Assembly (NCBI RefSeq): GCF_000348985.1
Contig: NC_035926.1
Coordinates: forward strand, 496,001 to 560,000
Reading direction: 5' to 3'
Source: Huiozyma naganishii CBS 8797
Lineage: Eukaryota; Ascomycota; Saccharomycetes; Saccharomycetales; Saccharomycetaceae
DNA: 64,000 nucleotides
Position 1 is the stretch's first letter. Each line of letters begins with the position of its first letter. The notes beneath the pieces were generated by a model. It saw only the letters and a program-made list of their open reading frames with translations. It had not been told where the DNA came from and made no database searches. A program made the translations under genes and the position numbers. This document shows, piece by piece, positions 53,243-63,179 of the stretch.

Positions 53243-53765
53243 GAAATTTCACAAGGTGGGTGGGTATTTGCGACCTCTTGAACCTGAACTGTATGTAAAT
53301 TTAAGCTATAACACCCTTTCTAAAGCTATAAAAGTTTTCATGATCGTACAGCCTATTACGTCTTTGCAAATGATGAAACTCAACTACGGCTCCGGTTTTA
53401 CTTGCTGCTCCGTAAACTGGGTGTACAGGAATTGAGAAGCTGCCAGAACCACTAACTATATGAAAATAGAATTGCCAAACGAGCTGGTCCTCAATGACAA
53501 ACACGCCAATAGTTCATTTAGTACTGTTGACGTCCGGTGATACTTCTTAAAGAGTGACTGGAAGCTCTTAACTAAACGCAGGTTGTGATGGCTTCTGGTC
53601 CACCTTTATATGGGAAGATACAAACGGGTTAGTCTTTCGTAGATAATTTGTTACGTAAGGGGTAAAAAGAACAACAGATTATTGTAAGTAAATATGAGTT
53701 CACTAAGCGAAGAAGAGAAGAGAGATAGTTAAGAATCTAGCTCAACAGGAACAAATCAAAAATAT
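53243..53765. other. Intergenic, FUM1 3' end to the Ty3-like element
   Basis: 523 bp without a gene I can support. A short frame-broken text at 53695-53765 (MSSLSEEEK and, one base out of phase, IVKNLAQQEQIKN) may be a decayed coding fragment abutting the left LTR. Confidence 0.35.
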
Positions 53766-53944
53766 AGTATCTGTAATGCGGGATGATTATATCAAGACTA
53801 TCAGAAGGTTATTTATCTGGTTCTCTTGTATATGAATGGTATGTAGCTGTGTAAAAGAGAGCGGTATCAAAAGAGAAGGTTCTGAGAGAAAAACACGGTC
53901 ACGCCAGTGATCTAAGGATGGCTTTGCACAAATGGGATAGTACA
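53766..53944 (-). repeat. Left (3') LTR of the Ty3-like element, approximate
   Basis: Read on the minus strand it begins TGTACTATCC directly after a polypurine tract. Its other end (taatgcgggatgattatatc) matches the right LTR (taatgtgggatgactatatc). The two have diverged strongly toward their 5' ends. Confidence 0.6.
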
Positions 53945-53956
53945 TTTGCCCTCCCC
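53945..53956 (-). other. Polypurine tract
   Basis: Minus-strand GGGGAGGGCAAA lies immediately before the TGTA start of the left LTR, the position and composition expected of the plus-strand DNA primer of an LTR retrotransposon. Confidence 0.6.
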
Positions 53957-54189
53957 AAAAATCTGACGATCTCCTGATCGTGATCCACTCCTCTTGCTGC
54001 AAACTGGATGGTGTAACAGTTGTTTCAAATAAAATCTCTTCAGCCAACCGGAATCGAAGGCATAGCGGGTTTGTCCTTGCCTTACGTGGTGAAAATGGTG
54101 AAAAATCCGCAATGAGGCAGAAGAAAGAGACCTAAACACACTTCTAAAGGTGGACACAAGATAGCTCGACTGAACGGGATTTCACCATG

Positions 54190-54695
54190 ACAATTGCCAG
54201 CTTACAGCTTACTGCCGTCGCAGAGTGCTACTCCAAAGTTGAACAGAACCGCTCTGACCAGCTAAAAAATGTGTAAGGTTGCCAGAAGACCCTGCAGCAA
54301 CCCACCTCTGGGCTAAATTAAACAAGCTGACCACTCACACTATGATCAAAGACCTAATTTCTAAGGTCTTCACGGTAACCGACGAACCGGTAAGGGTCAC
54401 ATTGGATTGTGGAGCTCAGACTTGTGTAATTAATGCGAAGCTAATCCCCAAATTGAACTTGGAGCTGAAAGAATTAGATCACACTGTGGGTACCGAGACC
54501 GCGATGGAATCCCATCTCCCTCAAGAATCCCACCACGGAGTCACCTTGACCTTTAAGCTAGGTGGCGAACTGGTAAGTGTTGACTGTGTTGTCTATGAAT
54601 CTCTCTCTGAACCCACTCTGCTAGGCTTGAACTTCGTACATGCAAAACCTTGGAACTGGAGTATAAGGAAGGCGAGTTCTTTTGCGACATTATAG
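54190..54695 (+). pseudogene. Gag 3' end and protease relic, plus strand
   Basis: Starts with a decayed knuckle tail (AECYSKVEQNRSDQLK), has a stop, then LPEDPAATHLWAKLNKL and an aspartic protease with VRVTLDCGAQTCVINAKLI (active-site loop DCGA instead of the usual DSGA) and a C-terminal LLGLNFVHAKPWNWS. It is homologous to the minus-strand copy at 57016-57336. The frame ends where a minus-strand integrase fragment begins. Confidence 0.75.
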
Positions 54696-54754
54696 ACATT
54701 CTGAAAGAGAAACGAGTTTGTCCACCACAGATGAAAACAAAGATTTGTATTTCT

Positions 54755-54936
54755 AACTGGTAAATAAAGTGGTCCCATAACGTATTCGTGAACTTGGGGT
54801 CGAAATCCGATACGATGAATTGCGGCACCCCGTATTGCATAACTTTGTTGAAGATGATATCAGCAATATTTTCTGTGTTGGTGGTCTCGTCGATTGCAGA
54901 ACGAATTATCATATTACGGTTTGTACGAAGGGGCAT
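54755..54936 (-). pseudogene. Integrase core fragment, minus strand
   Basis: Text ENIADIIFNKVMQYGVPQFI followed by VSDFDPKFTNTLWDHFIYQL is the second-Asp region of a Ty3-type integrase. It is an inverted, diverged copy of 55320-55450. It breaks off at about 54740 into unrelated sequence. Confidence 0.75.
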
Positions 54937-55029
54937 TCCACTGACTCTGCATTCCTTCGGGCCCCCTACGATACCAAACTCTCTGGAACGGCCACTCCTC
55001 CCTAGGAGCAGGGCACCCCGGGGTTACGC

Positions 55030-55795
55030 GAACCTATGCTCTCATTGCGGCCTATTATTATTGGCCAAGAATGAAGAATGCAATTGTGAAATATATTCTG
55101 GGGTGCGAGGAGTGCCAGCGATCGAAGAACTCACACCAGAAACCGGTTGGAGTCTATCACCCGTTTTAAATTCCCTCGTACAGATTCGAAGCACTGAATA
55201 TAGATTTCGTGAGTGGTATGGTTTTTGACGAAGGTTACGACCAAGTAATGGTGATCACAGATAGATTAACAAAGTGGGCCATATTCGAACCACTTAGCAA
55301 GACCACCAACGGAAACTATCGCCGATATCATTTTTAACAAAGTGATTTTCCAGTACGGAGTGCCGCGATTCATTGTATCGGATCGCGACCCGAAGTTCAC
55401 AAATACGTTGTGGGAGCACTTCACTTACCGGTTAGGAATACAAGTGCATATGTCGACCGCATATAACCCTCAAAGTGATGGCCAAGTAGAGCGCCTAGAC
55501 AAAACGATGGAAGAATACATGCGGACATTCTGCAAGAACCGGCAGGGTGCGTGAAGTACCTCCAGACAGCAGCGTTTGCTTATAACACTGCGTACCAGGC
55601 GTCGATCAAATGTTCACCCTTCATGGCCTTACGTGGTTACCCCGTACGTTTCTTGGGTATATTGAATCCAGTGTGGGATAAGCCGAAGTATACAATTCTG
55701 CAAAAAGCAGAAAAACTCCTTGCAAAGTATGGAACAGTATCTCACAGATCGAGAAGCTCAATTGTCATTAGCAATGAGTTGGTTAAAGGAGGCAG
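55030..55795 (+). pseudogene. Integrase relic, plus strand
   Basis: In three frames the zinc-binding part (YWPRMKNAIVKYILGCEECQ), the first catalytic Asp (NIDFVSGMVFDEGYDQVMV), the second (VSDRDPKFTNTLWEHF) and the Glu (NPQSDGQVERLD) can all be read. There are a stop near 55168, a frame change near 55300 and another near 55550. The D,D-35-E residues are intact but no continuous protein is possible. Confidence 0.8.
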
Positions 55796-57015
55796 TGTCC
55801 AATATCAAAAACCAAGTGGTGGCCTCCCCTTCATTTAACGGACCCAGTAACAACGCCATGACGATCATACCGCCAGATAAGGAAGTCGTCTCAATTTCTA
55901 TCGGAACTGTTAAAACAAAAGAGTTACGAGACAATCGAGACAATCAGAGTACAGAATGTTGTCTGTTCCTTGTCCACACTGCTACGACAGAATCGGAAAA
56001 CGCACACACCGTGACTGACACCGAGTCTGTCCAGACTATTAAGGCGCAATACAAAAACGTAATTGCGTCATCCTTACCCCTACGCACGACGTATACTGGT
56101 AAGATCCAACACGTCATTGACCTTATTCCCGGTACTTCTCCTACACATAGTAGACCGTACCGGATGTCGGGGGAGAAGAAACAGGAACTTTCAAAACAAA
56201 TCAGAGAACTCATTCGAGACGAAAGAATCTTTCCTACAACGTCACCTTATGGTGCGCCTGTGTTATTTGTGAAAAAGAAGGATGGTACGAGACGACTATG
56301 TGTGGACTATCGAAAACTCAACAGCCACACGATCAAGAGCCGATTCCCTTTACCACTTATTGACAATTTATTTGACCAGTTAGCAGGAGCCAAATTCTTT
56401 TCGTCCCTCGATTTGATCTCTGGATACCACCAGATTCCTATAAAGGACCAAGACCGTATGAAAACAGCGTTTTTGACGCATGAAGGACAATTTGCATGGC
56501 GTGTGATGCCCTTCGGGCTTACCTCAGCGCCTTCCACGTTCCAAATGCTCATGAATGGTGTACTACGCGATTACCTTAACAAATTCGTTGTTGTCTACCT
56601 TGATGACATCCTCGTCTACTCCCCATCTAAGGAGCAACACGCCGAACATCTCAGCCTAGTTTTGGACCATCTTCGGGCCGTGCATTTAACCGCTAAGGAA
56701 TCGAAATGCAGTTTTTTCAAACGACAGATCCACTTCCTAGGACATATGATTGACGGTACCGGGATTCACATGGACAACACGAAACTTACCGCTATTACCA
56801 GCTAGCCAACGCCAACAACGGCAACCCAATGTAAACAGTTTTTAGGGCTGGCCGGCTACTATCGCAGGTTCATCTCTAAATTCAGCAGCACTGCACGTCT
56901 CTTACACGAATACGCGTCGGCCAAGACCGGATAAGGGGAGAGCCAAGCTGAGGCGTTCCAAAAGCTTAAAAGTGCTTTGAGCAGCAATCCAGTACTGGTT
57001 CCCTTAAACGGACGT
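55796..57015 (+). pseudogene. Protease-RT linker and reverse transcriptase relic, plus strand
   Basis: A 361-codon open frame (55720-56805) begins in the integrase tail and runs on into the linker upstream of reverse transcriptase, then through RT: FVKKKDGTRRLCVDYRKLNS, LDLISGYHQIPI, VMPFGLTSAPSTFQ and the active site VVYLDDILVY. Stops follow at 56803 and 56932. The connection region (QFLGLAGYYRRFISKF) and SNPVLVPLN then end at about 57015, before RNase H. Having RT downstream of integrase is the reverse of the Ty3 order (PR-RT-RH-IN), so this is a rearrangement junction. Confidence 0.82.
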
Positions 57016-57336
57016 CGCGGTACCAATCGTGTGGTCTAATTCTTTCAATTTCCAGTTCAGTTTAGAAATCAGTTTCGCATTGATTACAGAAGTCTGAGCT
57101 CCACAGTCCAATGTAACCTTTATCGGTTCGTCGTTCACAGTAACGAACCTCGAAACGAGGTCTTTGATCATAGTGTGCGTAGTCGGTTTGTTCAGTTTGT
57201 TCAATTTGTTCGGTTTTGGCCAAAAATGTGTTGCTGTAGGGTCTTCTTGCAACCTTATTAGTCTTTTGACTGTTCTGGGCGGTTCTGTTCGTTTTTGTAG
57301 TAGCAGTCTGAAACGGTATGGCCTCGGCGTTTGCAA
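57016..57336 (-). pseudogene. Protease relic, minus strand
   Basis: LQEDPTATHFWPKPNKL leads to IKVTLDCGAQTSVINAKLI, the active-site region of a retroelement aspartic protease, again DCGA. It stops at the inversion point near 57016, where plus-strand RT begins. It overlaps the end of gag in another frame, as Ty3 POL does with GAG. Confidence 0.72.
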
Positions 57337-58291
57337 TGCTTACAAAACTTGGTGGAGCGCACCCCTTTTTTATGTGCTCTTTTGTATGGTCTCTCTGTGT
57401 TAGAGCTCGTGTGGACACTATGATCGGTACGTTTGTTTTTCCACAACCGTTCGCGGTTAAGTGCAACCGTCAACAGGCGCCTCCATGGTAGCTGGCAATT
57501 CGGATCTAGCTCGCTTACTTTCTCCTGAAGATCAGGTTTGAGAGCGGCTCGAAAGGCTGCGTTAAACACGTATGCTGGATAATCTGGTGGGCTTGGGTCT
57601 CTATTCTGCGGAAATAGTCCCCAAGTTCGCTAACCGTACCTGTTTGTTGCGCATGGTGTAACTTCTTATAGGTATCCCAATAGGGAGCCGGGTTACCGAA
57701 ACTCTTGGTCATTGACTCAAGTAATTCTGCCAACGAGCTAAATTTCTTGTAGTTATCCTGGTACCAATTCGTATGCTCCCTGGTCAAGGTATAGGCGAGT
57801 AGACTAATTTTTACTACTTCGGCTAGCCTCCTTAACACTGGGGATTTGAATTGGATCTCCACGCGTCTTTTCCACACTGTGAAACGGTCACTAGCGTCCT
57901 CAAAAACAGTGGACTCTATATTTAGTGTTGTATCTTTGAGTACTTCCAAGGCGGTCTGGTATCTCAGTAGTTGCGCGTCGTTCAGAATCAAATCGCCATT
58001 CGCATCCACAGAGACATTCACCAATTGACTTTCCTTCGATGTGGTGGTCTCCGCAATCGGTTCTTCGGTTGGTAAGACAGTGGGCGTTGTATTGGCAGTC
58101 GCAACAACTGCATTGGCGTCGACCGTTGGCTTTGTAGTTGCAACAGGTTCTGCAGTAGCAGTTGCCGCCGGTGCGGTGACTGGAACAGAGGCGGAAATCT
58201 TGGGTTCTAGTTGTTTCATAAGTCTCAGCATCTATTCTTTAAATTCTTCGAGATCCTTCTGGGTGATTGGCCGACTATCTTGCTCTGACAT
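57258..58291 (-). pseudogene. Gag relic, minus strand
   Basis: An ATG at 58291 (MSEQDSRPITQKDLEEF) is followed by an in-frame TAG at 58232-58234, then by a 238-codon frame with an Ala/Thr/Val-rich segment and a capsid-like part (SDRFTVWKRRVEIQF, LAELLESMTKSFGNPAPYWD). A frameshift near 57545 leads to NAAFRAALKPDLQEKVSELD and an intact CCHC knuckle CKHCKRRGHTVSDC. Layout is that of Ty3 Gag. Two lesions make it a pseudogene. Confidence 0.75.
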
Positions 58292-58331
58292 CGCACAGTA
58301 CTTAGAATAGCACAAAACCTCTAAGTCCTGT

Positions 58332-58344
58332 AGCAGCACTACCA
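58332..58344 (-). other. Primer-binding site for initiator tRNA-Met
   Basis: Minus-strand TGGTAGTGCTGCT complements the 3' end of yeast initiator tRNA-Met (PBS TGGTAGCGCCGCT) at 11 of 13 positions; the two differences are C to T and still allow G-U pairing. It lies next to the right LTR, where a Ty3-type PBS belongs. Confidence 0.6.
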
Positions 58345-58507
58345 AATATAGAGTCGGTAATGTGGGATGACTATATCAATACTTTTATAAAGCGAATAGT
58401 TCTCCGGTTCTCCTACATCCGAGTAATACGTTGATGAGTGACATTAAAAGATGAGATTCTGGAAGAAGAGAAACTGTTAGGTGGATAATTTTAAAATCAC
58501 TAGGTAC
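58345..58507 (-). repeat. Right (5') LTR of the Ty3-like element, approximate
   Basis: Begins next to the PBS and shares taatgtgggatgactatatc-type text with the left LTR. Its outer end is poorly defined; I place it at the ggtac near 58507. Confidence 0.5.
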
Positions 58508-58540
58508 GATTAAAGTGCTAAAAAAAGGTCAAAAAAGAAA

Positions 58541-58613
58541 TGGACGAGTCCGGAGTCGAACCGAAGACCTCTCCCATGCTAAGGGAGCGCGCTACCAACT
58601 ACGCCACACGCCC
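58541..58613 (-). tRNA. tRNA-Ala (AGC), copy 2
   Basis: Same 73-nt tRNA as copy 1, with a fully paired anticodon stem (CTCCC/GGGAG). Anticodon AGC; A box TGGCGTAGTTGG; B box GGTTCGACTCC. The T-rich terminator is at 58521-58540 on the plus text as A runs. Confidence 0.97.
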
Positions 58614-58665
58614 GTATGTTTCTTGTTTTTTTGTAATAAAGTATAATTATATATAGATAATCCAC

Positions 58666-58878
58666 TGATGAATCTAGTATCTAGTTACTCTATAATCAAT
58701 GCTTGGTTTTTTTATTAGAGAACACCATCATACATACGAGTACATACGTACATACCGGTTTATATACGTGTGAGTGGAACGTTGTTTACTCGCTCGCTCA
58801 ATGTCTACGTACCGTTAGCGCCGAGCTGGGTAATGACCTAATTATTATTTAGGTCCTGATGTAGGTGTTACTACATCA
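58666..58878. repeat. LTR-like repeat, copy B
   Basis: About 213 bp, TGATGAATCTAGT ... CTACATCA, the homologue of 6653-6861. It starts 53 bp from the 5' end of tRNA-Ala copy 2, a typical place for a Pol III-targeted LTR. The last 22 bp form a perfect inverted repeat, TGATGTAG/CTACATCA around six bases. Confidence 0.55.
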
Positions 58879-61578
58879 AAATTTTTTGTAAGGTAGCGTT
58901 AATGATAATTAATGTTTTGAGTAAACTTTAAGGTATATAAGAGTCTAAACAGTGATCAATTGTCTGTCCTCTCTATATAAGGAATATATAGAAAGAGAAT
59001 ATATAAAGGAAACGGGACGAGGATTCCAATGACTGGAATCTGTGGCCTTCATATAATAATTGGTGAAGCTGGATCAAACCGCATTAGCTTGGGTCTGTCC
59101 GTTCGTTATATGTGTTGGAAATTATAGGTCCAAACCCTGTAATCTTCCTGGAGATAAGTACATTTTTGTCTCACGTGAAAATGGAGAATTTTCACAACAG
59201 TATTTTTCACTGGATGAAGATATTTGAGGATATCTCTATATAGTATTATGTACACTACATAGTTCTGTTTAGAGAAGCCGATACAGTTTTCATATTAGTC
59301 CTATCGTAGAATGGAGATGCATCCCGTCAGCAACCAGTATTTTTAATTTGGGGATTAGACCGTCGATGTAGAATCTGGTCACACTTACCATTTGGTCGTG
59401 AACTATGCATATGTCCTATGTCTTATCTAATTATACTTACTCTATTCCATAGTGACTTCTTTCAAGCTGTTACCTTTTGTTGCGTCATCATTTGCTCTTC
59501 CCAGATATTGAACATCTCTACTGTCTTCTATCTTTTGGTTTTGTCCTGACTTTTCCTATATCCTTGTGTCCAGGTTGTCGAATAAGGTATTCCTAACCAG
59601 CTGAGCTGAGTTCCAAGATTAATACTATAACACTCTTGTTTAAATAAACGGGGGTACTCATGAGGCATAATTTATTACGTAACGTCTGGAGAAATTGATT
59701 ATTACTGAAGTTAGGAACATCAAAGCAAAATGTGCCCAATACTTTTTTCAATAAACCTATCTTGGAGTGATAATTTCATGTGCTGCCAACTTTTTGAGTT
59801 CAGATCTACCTCAGATCCAAAATGTCTCTTCAGCGGTCGTCGTCAAAAAATCAGTAGAAGCTCCCTCATTATGAAATATAATGCCCAGGTTAGTATATGA
59901 ATTTCAAAGTGCTTTACTTTTTATATGATGAAGACCAATGTGATCTTTTTTATTAGCTCATTATTTTACCGCTTCTATCCGTTAAACTGTAAGAACTAAA
60001 GTCGGTTACGATTAATTAAACTGTGTAAGGGCTCTGATATTGTGTATTTACGCCGTATATGTAAGTATTTAGTTATATCAGTTATACTTGCTTGTCTAAG
60101 CCTGGTTCGTTCGGTGGGTCCTGGATTTAGAGACAGTCTTGAGAGATGTCGCTGCAGATACCTTGCGGCTTATATATGTTCCGGATAACGGGCCATCTGC
60201 ATGTCTTGTGTTCGTATACTCACATGTCGGATTTATAGTAGTTCGCAGTACTGTATTAGATAGAGTAACGGGTCATGAGTCCATTCCCAAAGGGAGTTCC
60301 CAATTTATCCTCAAATAAACTAGAACTTCAGAATACTTTAATCCTGGATTGATTTCTTCGGTCTGAGGATATAGAAAATCTCTGAAAAGAAAACATTTTC
60401 CAGGGTTTTGGTAGAGCAGTATGACCTTTCAATTATGGGTTAACTTTGGGAACTTTTAAATTTGACATCAAGGAATGGGATACAAGATGAATTTAGGGAC
60501 AGTGATGACCGAGTATTAAATTAGACACTGGGTGGATAAGTTCTTAACAAGTTGCAACCCGAACCTCTCGGTAATATGTCTGGAATAAGTAATGACAGTC
60601 CACAATGCACAGCCACATCACAAAGATGTTACGAATATTCTATAAATAAAACAACCCCATGAGCTGGAGATGATCTGCTAAAGTAAACCTTTTTGGTGGG
60701 AATGACGCAATTGGTTACATGTTTTTGGTATACAGCCTTTACCCGATACGGTTTGTAAAGTGGTCCATCGTATCATGTTTAACTCAAAGTCCTAACCCTC
60801 CCCCAATCCATTAGCCCCGCTCTCAAAGACCTTACGCAATCTACGCTACTATTGGAAGAATATAGCGTAATAAGCCTCGTTCTTCTTGGACGTGTGGTGC
60901 CGTGACTCGACCTAAGAAATTAGCCTCCTTGTTTCCCTAAAACAGTGCACATTGCTGCTCTTCTAAATCCTGACTGTTAGTACAAGGGAGAACACTGTTG
61001 CTCCTGCAAAGATTGAGGGGGAATTAATTTCTGTTTTTTGGCATGCAACATATCTAAGCCCGGAAATTTCAGGTATCAGCCTTACATGACTAACTGGTGT
61101 CAATACTCCCGATCTATCTATAGCATGGCTACGACCACATCAATAAACGACATGTACTGCTGCGAGTATACCGTTTTGGGTAAAATGTTACATCTCGCCG
61201 TTCCTTGTCGTTCATATTCGTAAAAAAATTCAAAGAATGTCTGTCGCTTGTCATTAACGTCGTGGGAACAACAACGATAGCCGAGCCCCGCCGCGATTCC
61301 TCATAATTACCCCTTAGCATAGTTTCAAGGTACAGGCAGCGTGTACTGTTGTGTTGTTGAGGGGGTGTACTTCGCTAGTGGTAAAATGGGCAGACATGTA
61401 TCTAGGAAATTTTTAAACGATGAGGGGCAGTTATTCGATGCCATCTGATAGACCTAATTACTCAAATGTGAAAGCATTTTCATGGTATATAAGTCAATCT
61501 AATCAGAAGACATAACATTGTTTGGAATTGGTTTCTTAAGACACGGCAACAACACACCAATACCCACGACAAAAGAAA
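58879..61578. other. 2.7 kb without a recognisable gene
   Basis: Both strands are broken by frequent stops; the longest ATG frames are about 60 codons and resemble nothing known to me. Base composition is A/T-rich. It could be old retroelement or pseudogene sequence decayed past recognition, plus the promoter of the following gene (TATATAAG-like text at 61485-61492). Confidence 0.5.
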
Positions 61579-63105
61579 ATGAGCAGTGTTAGAGCATTAT
61601 CCAGTTTTGAAAAAAAATTATTGTTACAGTCTGTAGACGGACTCAAAAACGGTACCACTTTTGGAGCCGAATACTCTACTTTCAAGGAAGGGTGGTCAGA
61701 TGAAGAAGCTACTTTGTTGACTGTAAAGGATTCCAGATTATGTTTGGGTCTACTGACAAAAGCATTGGAAAACTTGATAAAAAAGCATATTGAACTATTT
61801 TTGACGATAAACGAACAATTTGAATTTGAGGTTTTGAAGAAAATAAAGACCAGTGATGTCATTTCCACAATCCAATTTGATTCGTTTAAGGACGAAAAGA
61901 TTAACTGCCAATTGGGAGCACCACCATACTTGCTGCGTCATATCTTCAATCATGACAGATTTGTACCTGGAAGCGGTAAACCTCTATGGAAATTATACCT
62001 ACTGGATGATTCGCTAGCCTTTTTCCATGGTCAAGACTGCTTATTCGATGTGTTCTCCACCGCTAACTTCCACAGACTACTCCTCAAAGAGGTAAACTTG
62101 TTATCTAGCAGGCCCCAAAAATGGAAAAAGTTAGATTACGTTTTCAAGTTTGGTCCAGATTCTATGTCGGAGGTAAAGCAACTTCCAAAATCGATTTACG
62201 ACAACCCTAAATTGTACATACCCACGTTAAATCCAGATCTTTTCAACCTACAGACACAATCCTTTTTCAAATCGATATATGTGAATACTGTTAAAAAGCC
62301 CATCGAGTTTCTGACCAACACGGATGTTTCCTTTCTCTCACTTAACTCAAACATGAAATACAATGATATCCTGGACATAAATTCCAAGCTGTGTGGGAAC
62401 ACCGTCTTTGGTTGTGTTTCGAATGAGAGATTCAAGTATTTGAATACCATTATTAATCAAGAGGGACTGTGTTTGAAAAGTTTTATTGTTGGTATCGCGA
62501 TGCTATGTTTGAAGCCTATGGTTAAAAATTTAAGTGGAACTGTGACATTTTCGATACCGGTGGATCTGAGGTCATTTGTGGACGAGCCAAGAGATTTTGG
62601 GCTTTACTACAAAGATATACGAGTTGAATGCCCCTTATCTTTGATTGATGACGACAAGTCGAAGGACTGCATGAAGGGTGCGAGCGTGTCTGAAGAAGAT
62701 TTCGATGAGAAATTGATGGAATACCAGTTCAAGAACATTACTGGTTTTGTTAGAAACCATTTGGAACAAAGACTGACGCGGTTTTCTAAAACGGGGTTCA
62801 ACGATGATGACATCAGGAGGATGAAATTCGACGACAAAAACACCCTTGGAGGTAGCAGTAATAATGGAACGTTTATTCAAATCTATGACACATCCCTTAT
62901 CAATGTTAACGAATTTGGGGAACCAAATAGCTTTATGATCAGAGCTTGCAATCTTACGAAATCTTTAAACAGCGAGGAGCTGATGTCCCTCTCTTACACA
63001 TACTGTGAAGAAAATGGGCTGAATATATGTATACACTATCCTGAAAACTACAAAATGGAATCGTTTGTTGAATGTTTCCAAAGTTTTTTAGAGGAAGGTA
63101 ATTGA
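61579..63105 (+). CDS. Alcohol/N-acetyltransferase-like protein (AATase fold), function unknown
   Basis: A 508-residue protein in the size range of the yeast AATase family (Atf1/Atf2, Sli1, and the uncharacterised YPL272C). The opening (LSSFEKKLLLQSVDGLKNGT) and the motif region DCLFDVFSTANFH near residue 155 resemble the condensation-type core, and a C-terminal ENGLNICIHYPENYKM block fits the end of the fold. The usual active site is HxxxDG; here the aligned text is DCLFDV, so the His and Gly appear to be replaced, and an His two residues earlier (FFHGQD) is out of register. It may be catalytically altered. I cannot say which family member it is; YPL272C is the best guess from size and proximity to KEL3/FUM1. 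It is A/T-rich. Confidence 0.6.
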   Translation: MSSVRALSSFEKKLLLQSVDGLKNGTTFGAEYSTFKEGWSDEEATLLTVKDSRLCLGLLTKALENLIKKHIELFLTINEQFEFEVLKKIKTSDVISTIQFDSFKDEKINCQLGAPPYLLRHIFNHDRFVPGSGKPLWKLYLLDDSLAFFHGQDCLFDVFSTANFHRLLLKEVNLLSSRPQKWKKLDYVFKFGPDSMSEVKQLPKSIYDNPKLYIPTLNPDLFNLQTQSFFKSIYVNTVKKPIEFLTNTDVSFLSLNSNMKYNDILDINSKLCGNTVFGCVSNERFKYLNTIINQEGLCLKSFIVGIAMLCLKPMVKNLSGTVTFSIPVDLRSFVDEPRDFGLYYKDIRVECPLSLIDDDKSKDCMKGASVSEEDFDEKLMEYQFKNITGFVRNHLEQRLTRFSKTGFNDDDIRRMKFDDKNTLGGSSNNGTFIQIYDTSLINVNEFGEPNSFMIRACNLTKSLNSEELMSLSYTYCEENGLNICIHYPENYKMESFVECFQSFLEEGN

Positions 63106-63179
63106 CACTATATAATAAATACGTAACTCGATGACACTAACAAATGTTCTACGAAGAGAATACTATTCGTCAAGAAAAA

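Larger units (their letters stand above)
53766..58507 (-). mobile_element. Composite, internally inverted Ty3/gypsy-like element
   Basis: Two similar LTR-like ends (53766-53944 and 58345-58507) flank about 4.4 kb. A polypurine tract beside the left end and a primer-binding site beside the right end both say the element reads on the minus strand. The right third (gag and protease start) agrees. The middle, however, holds gag-end/protease, integrase and reverse transcriptase on the plus strand plus a minus-strand integrase piece. All reading frames carry stops or frameshifts. Parts of at least two elements are present, since protease and integrase sequences occur twice. The right end lies 33 bp from tRNA-Ala. 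Coordinates of the outer ends are approximate. Confidence 0.8.

Noticed and set aside
53301..53504. 67-codon minus-strand frame after FUM1
   Set aside because: No conserved feature, and adjacent to decayed repeat sequence.
59171..59178. TCACGTGA as a possible centromere CDEI element
   Set aside because: No 80-bp very A/T-rich CDEII and no CCGAA-centred CDEIII follow on either side.
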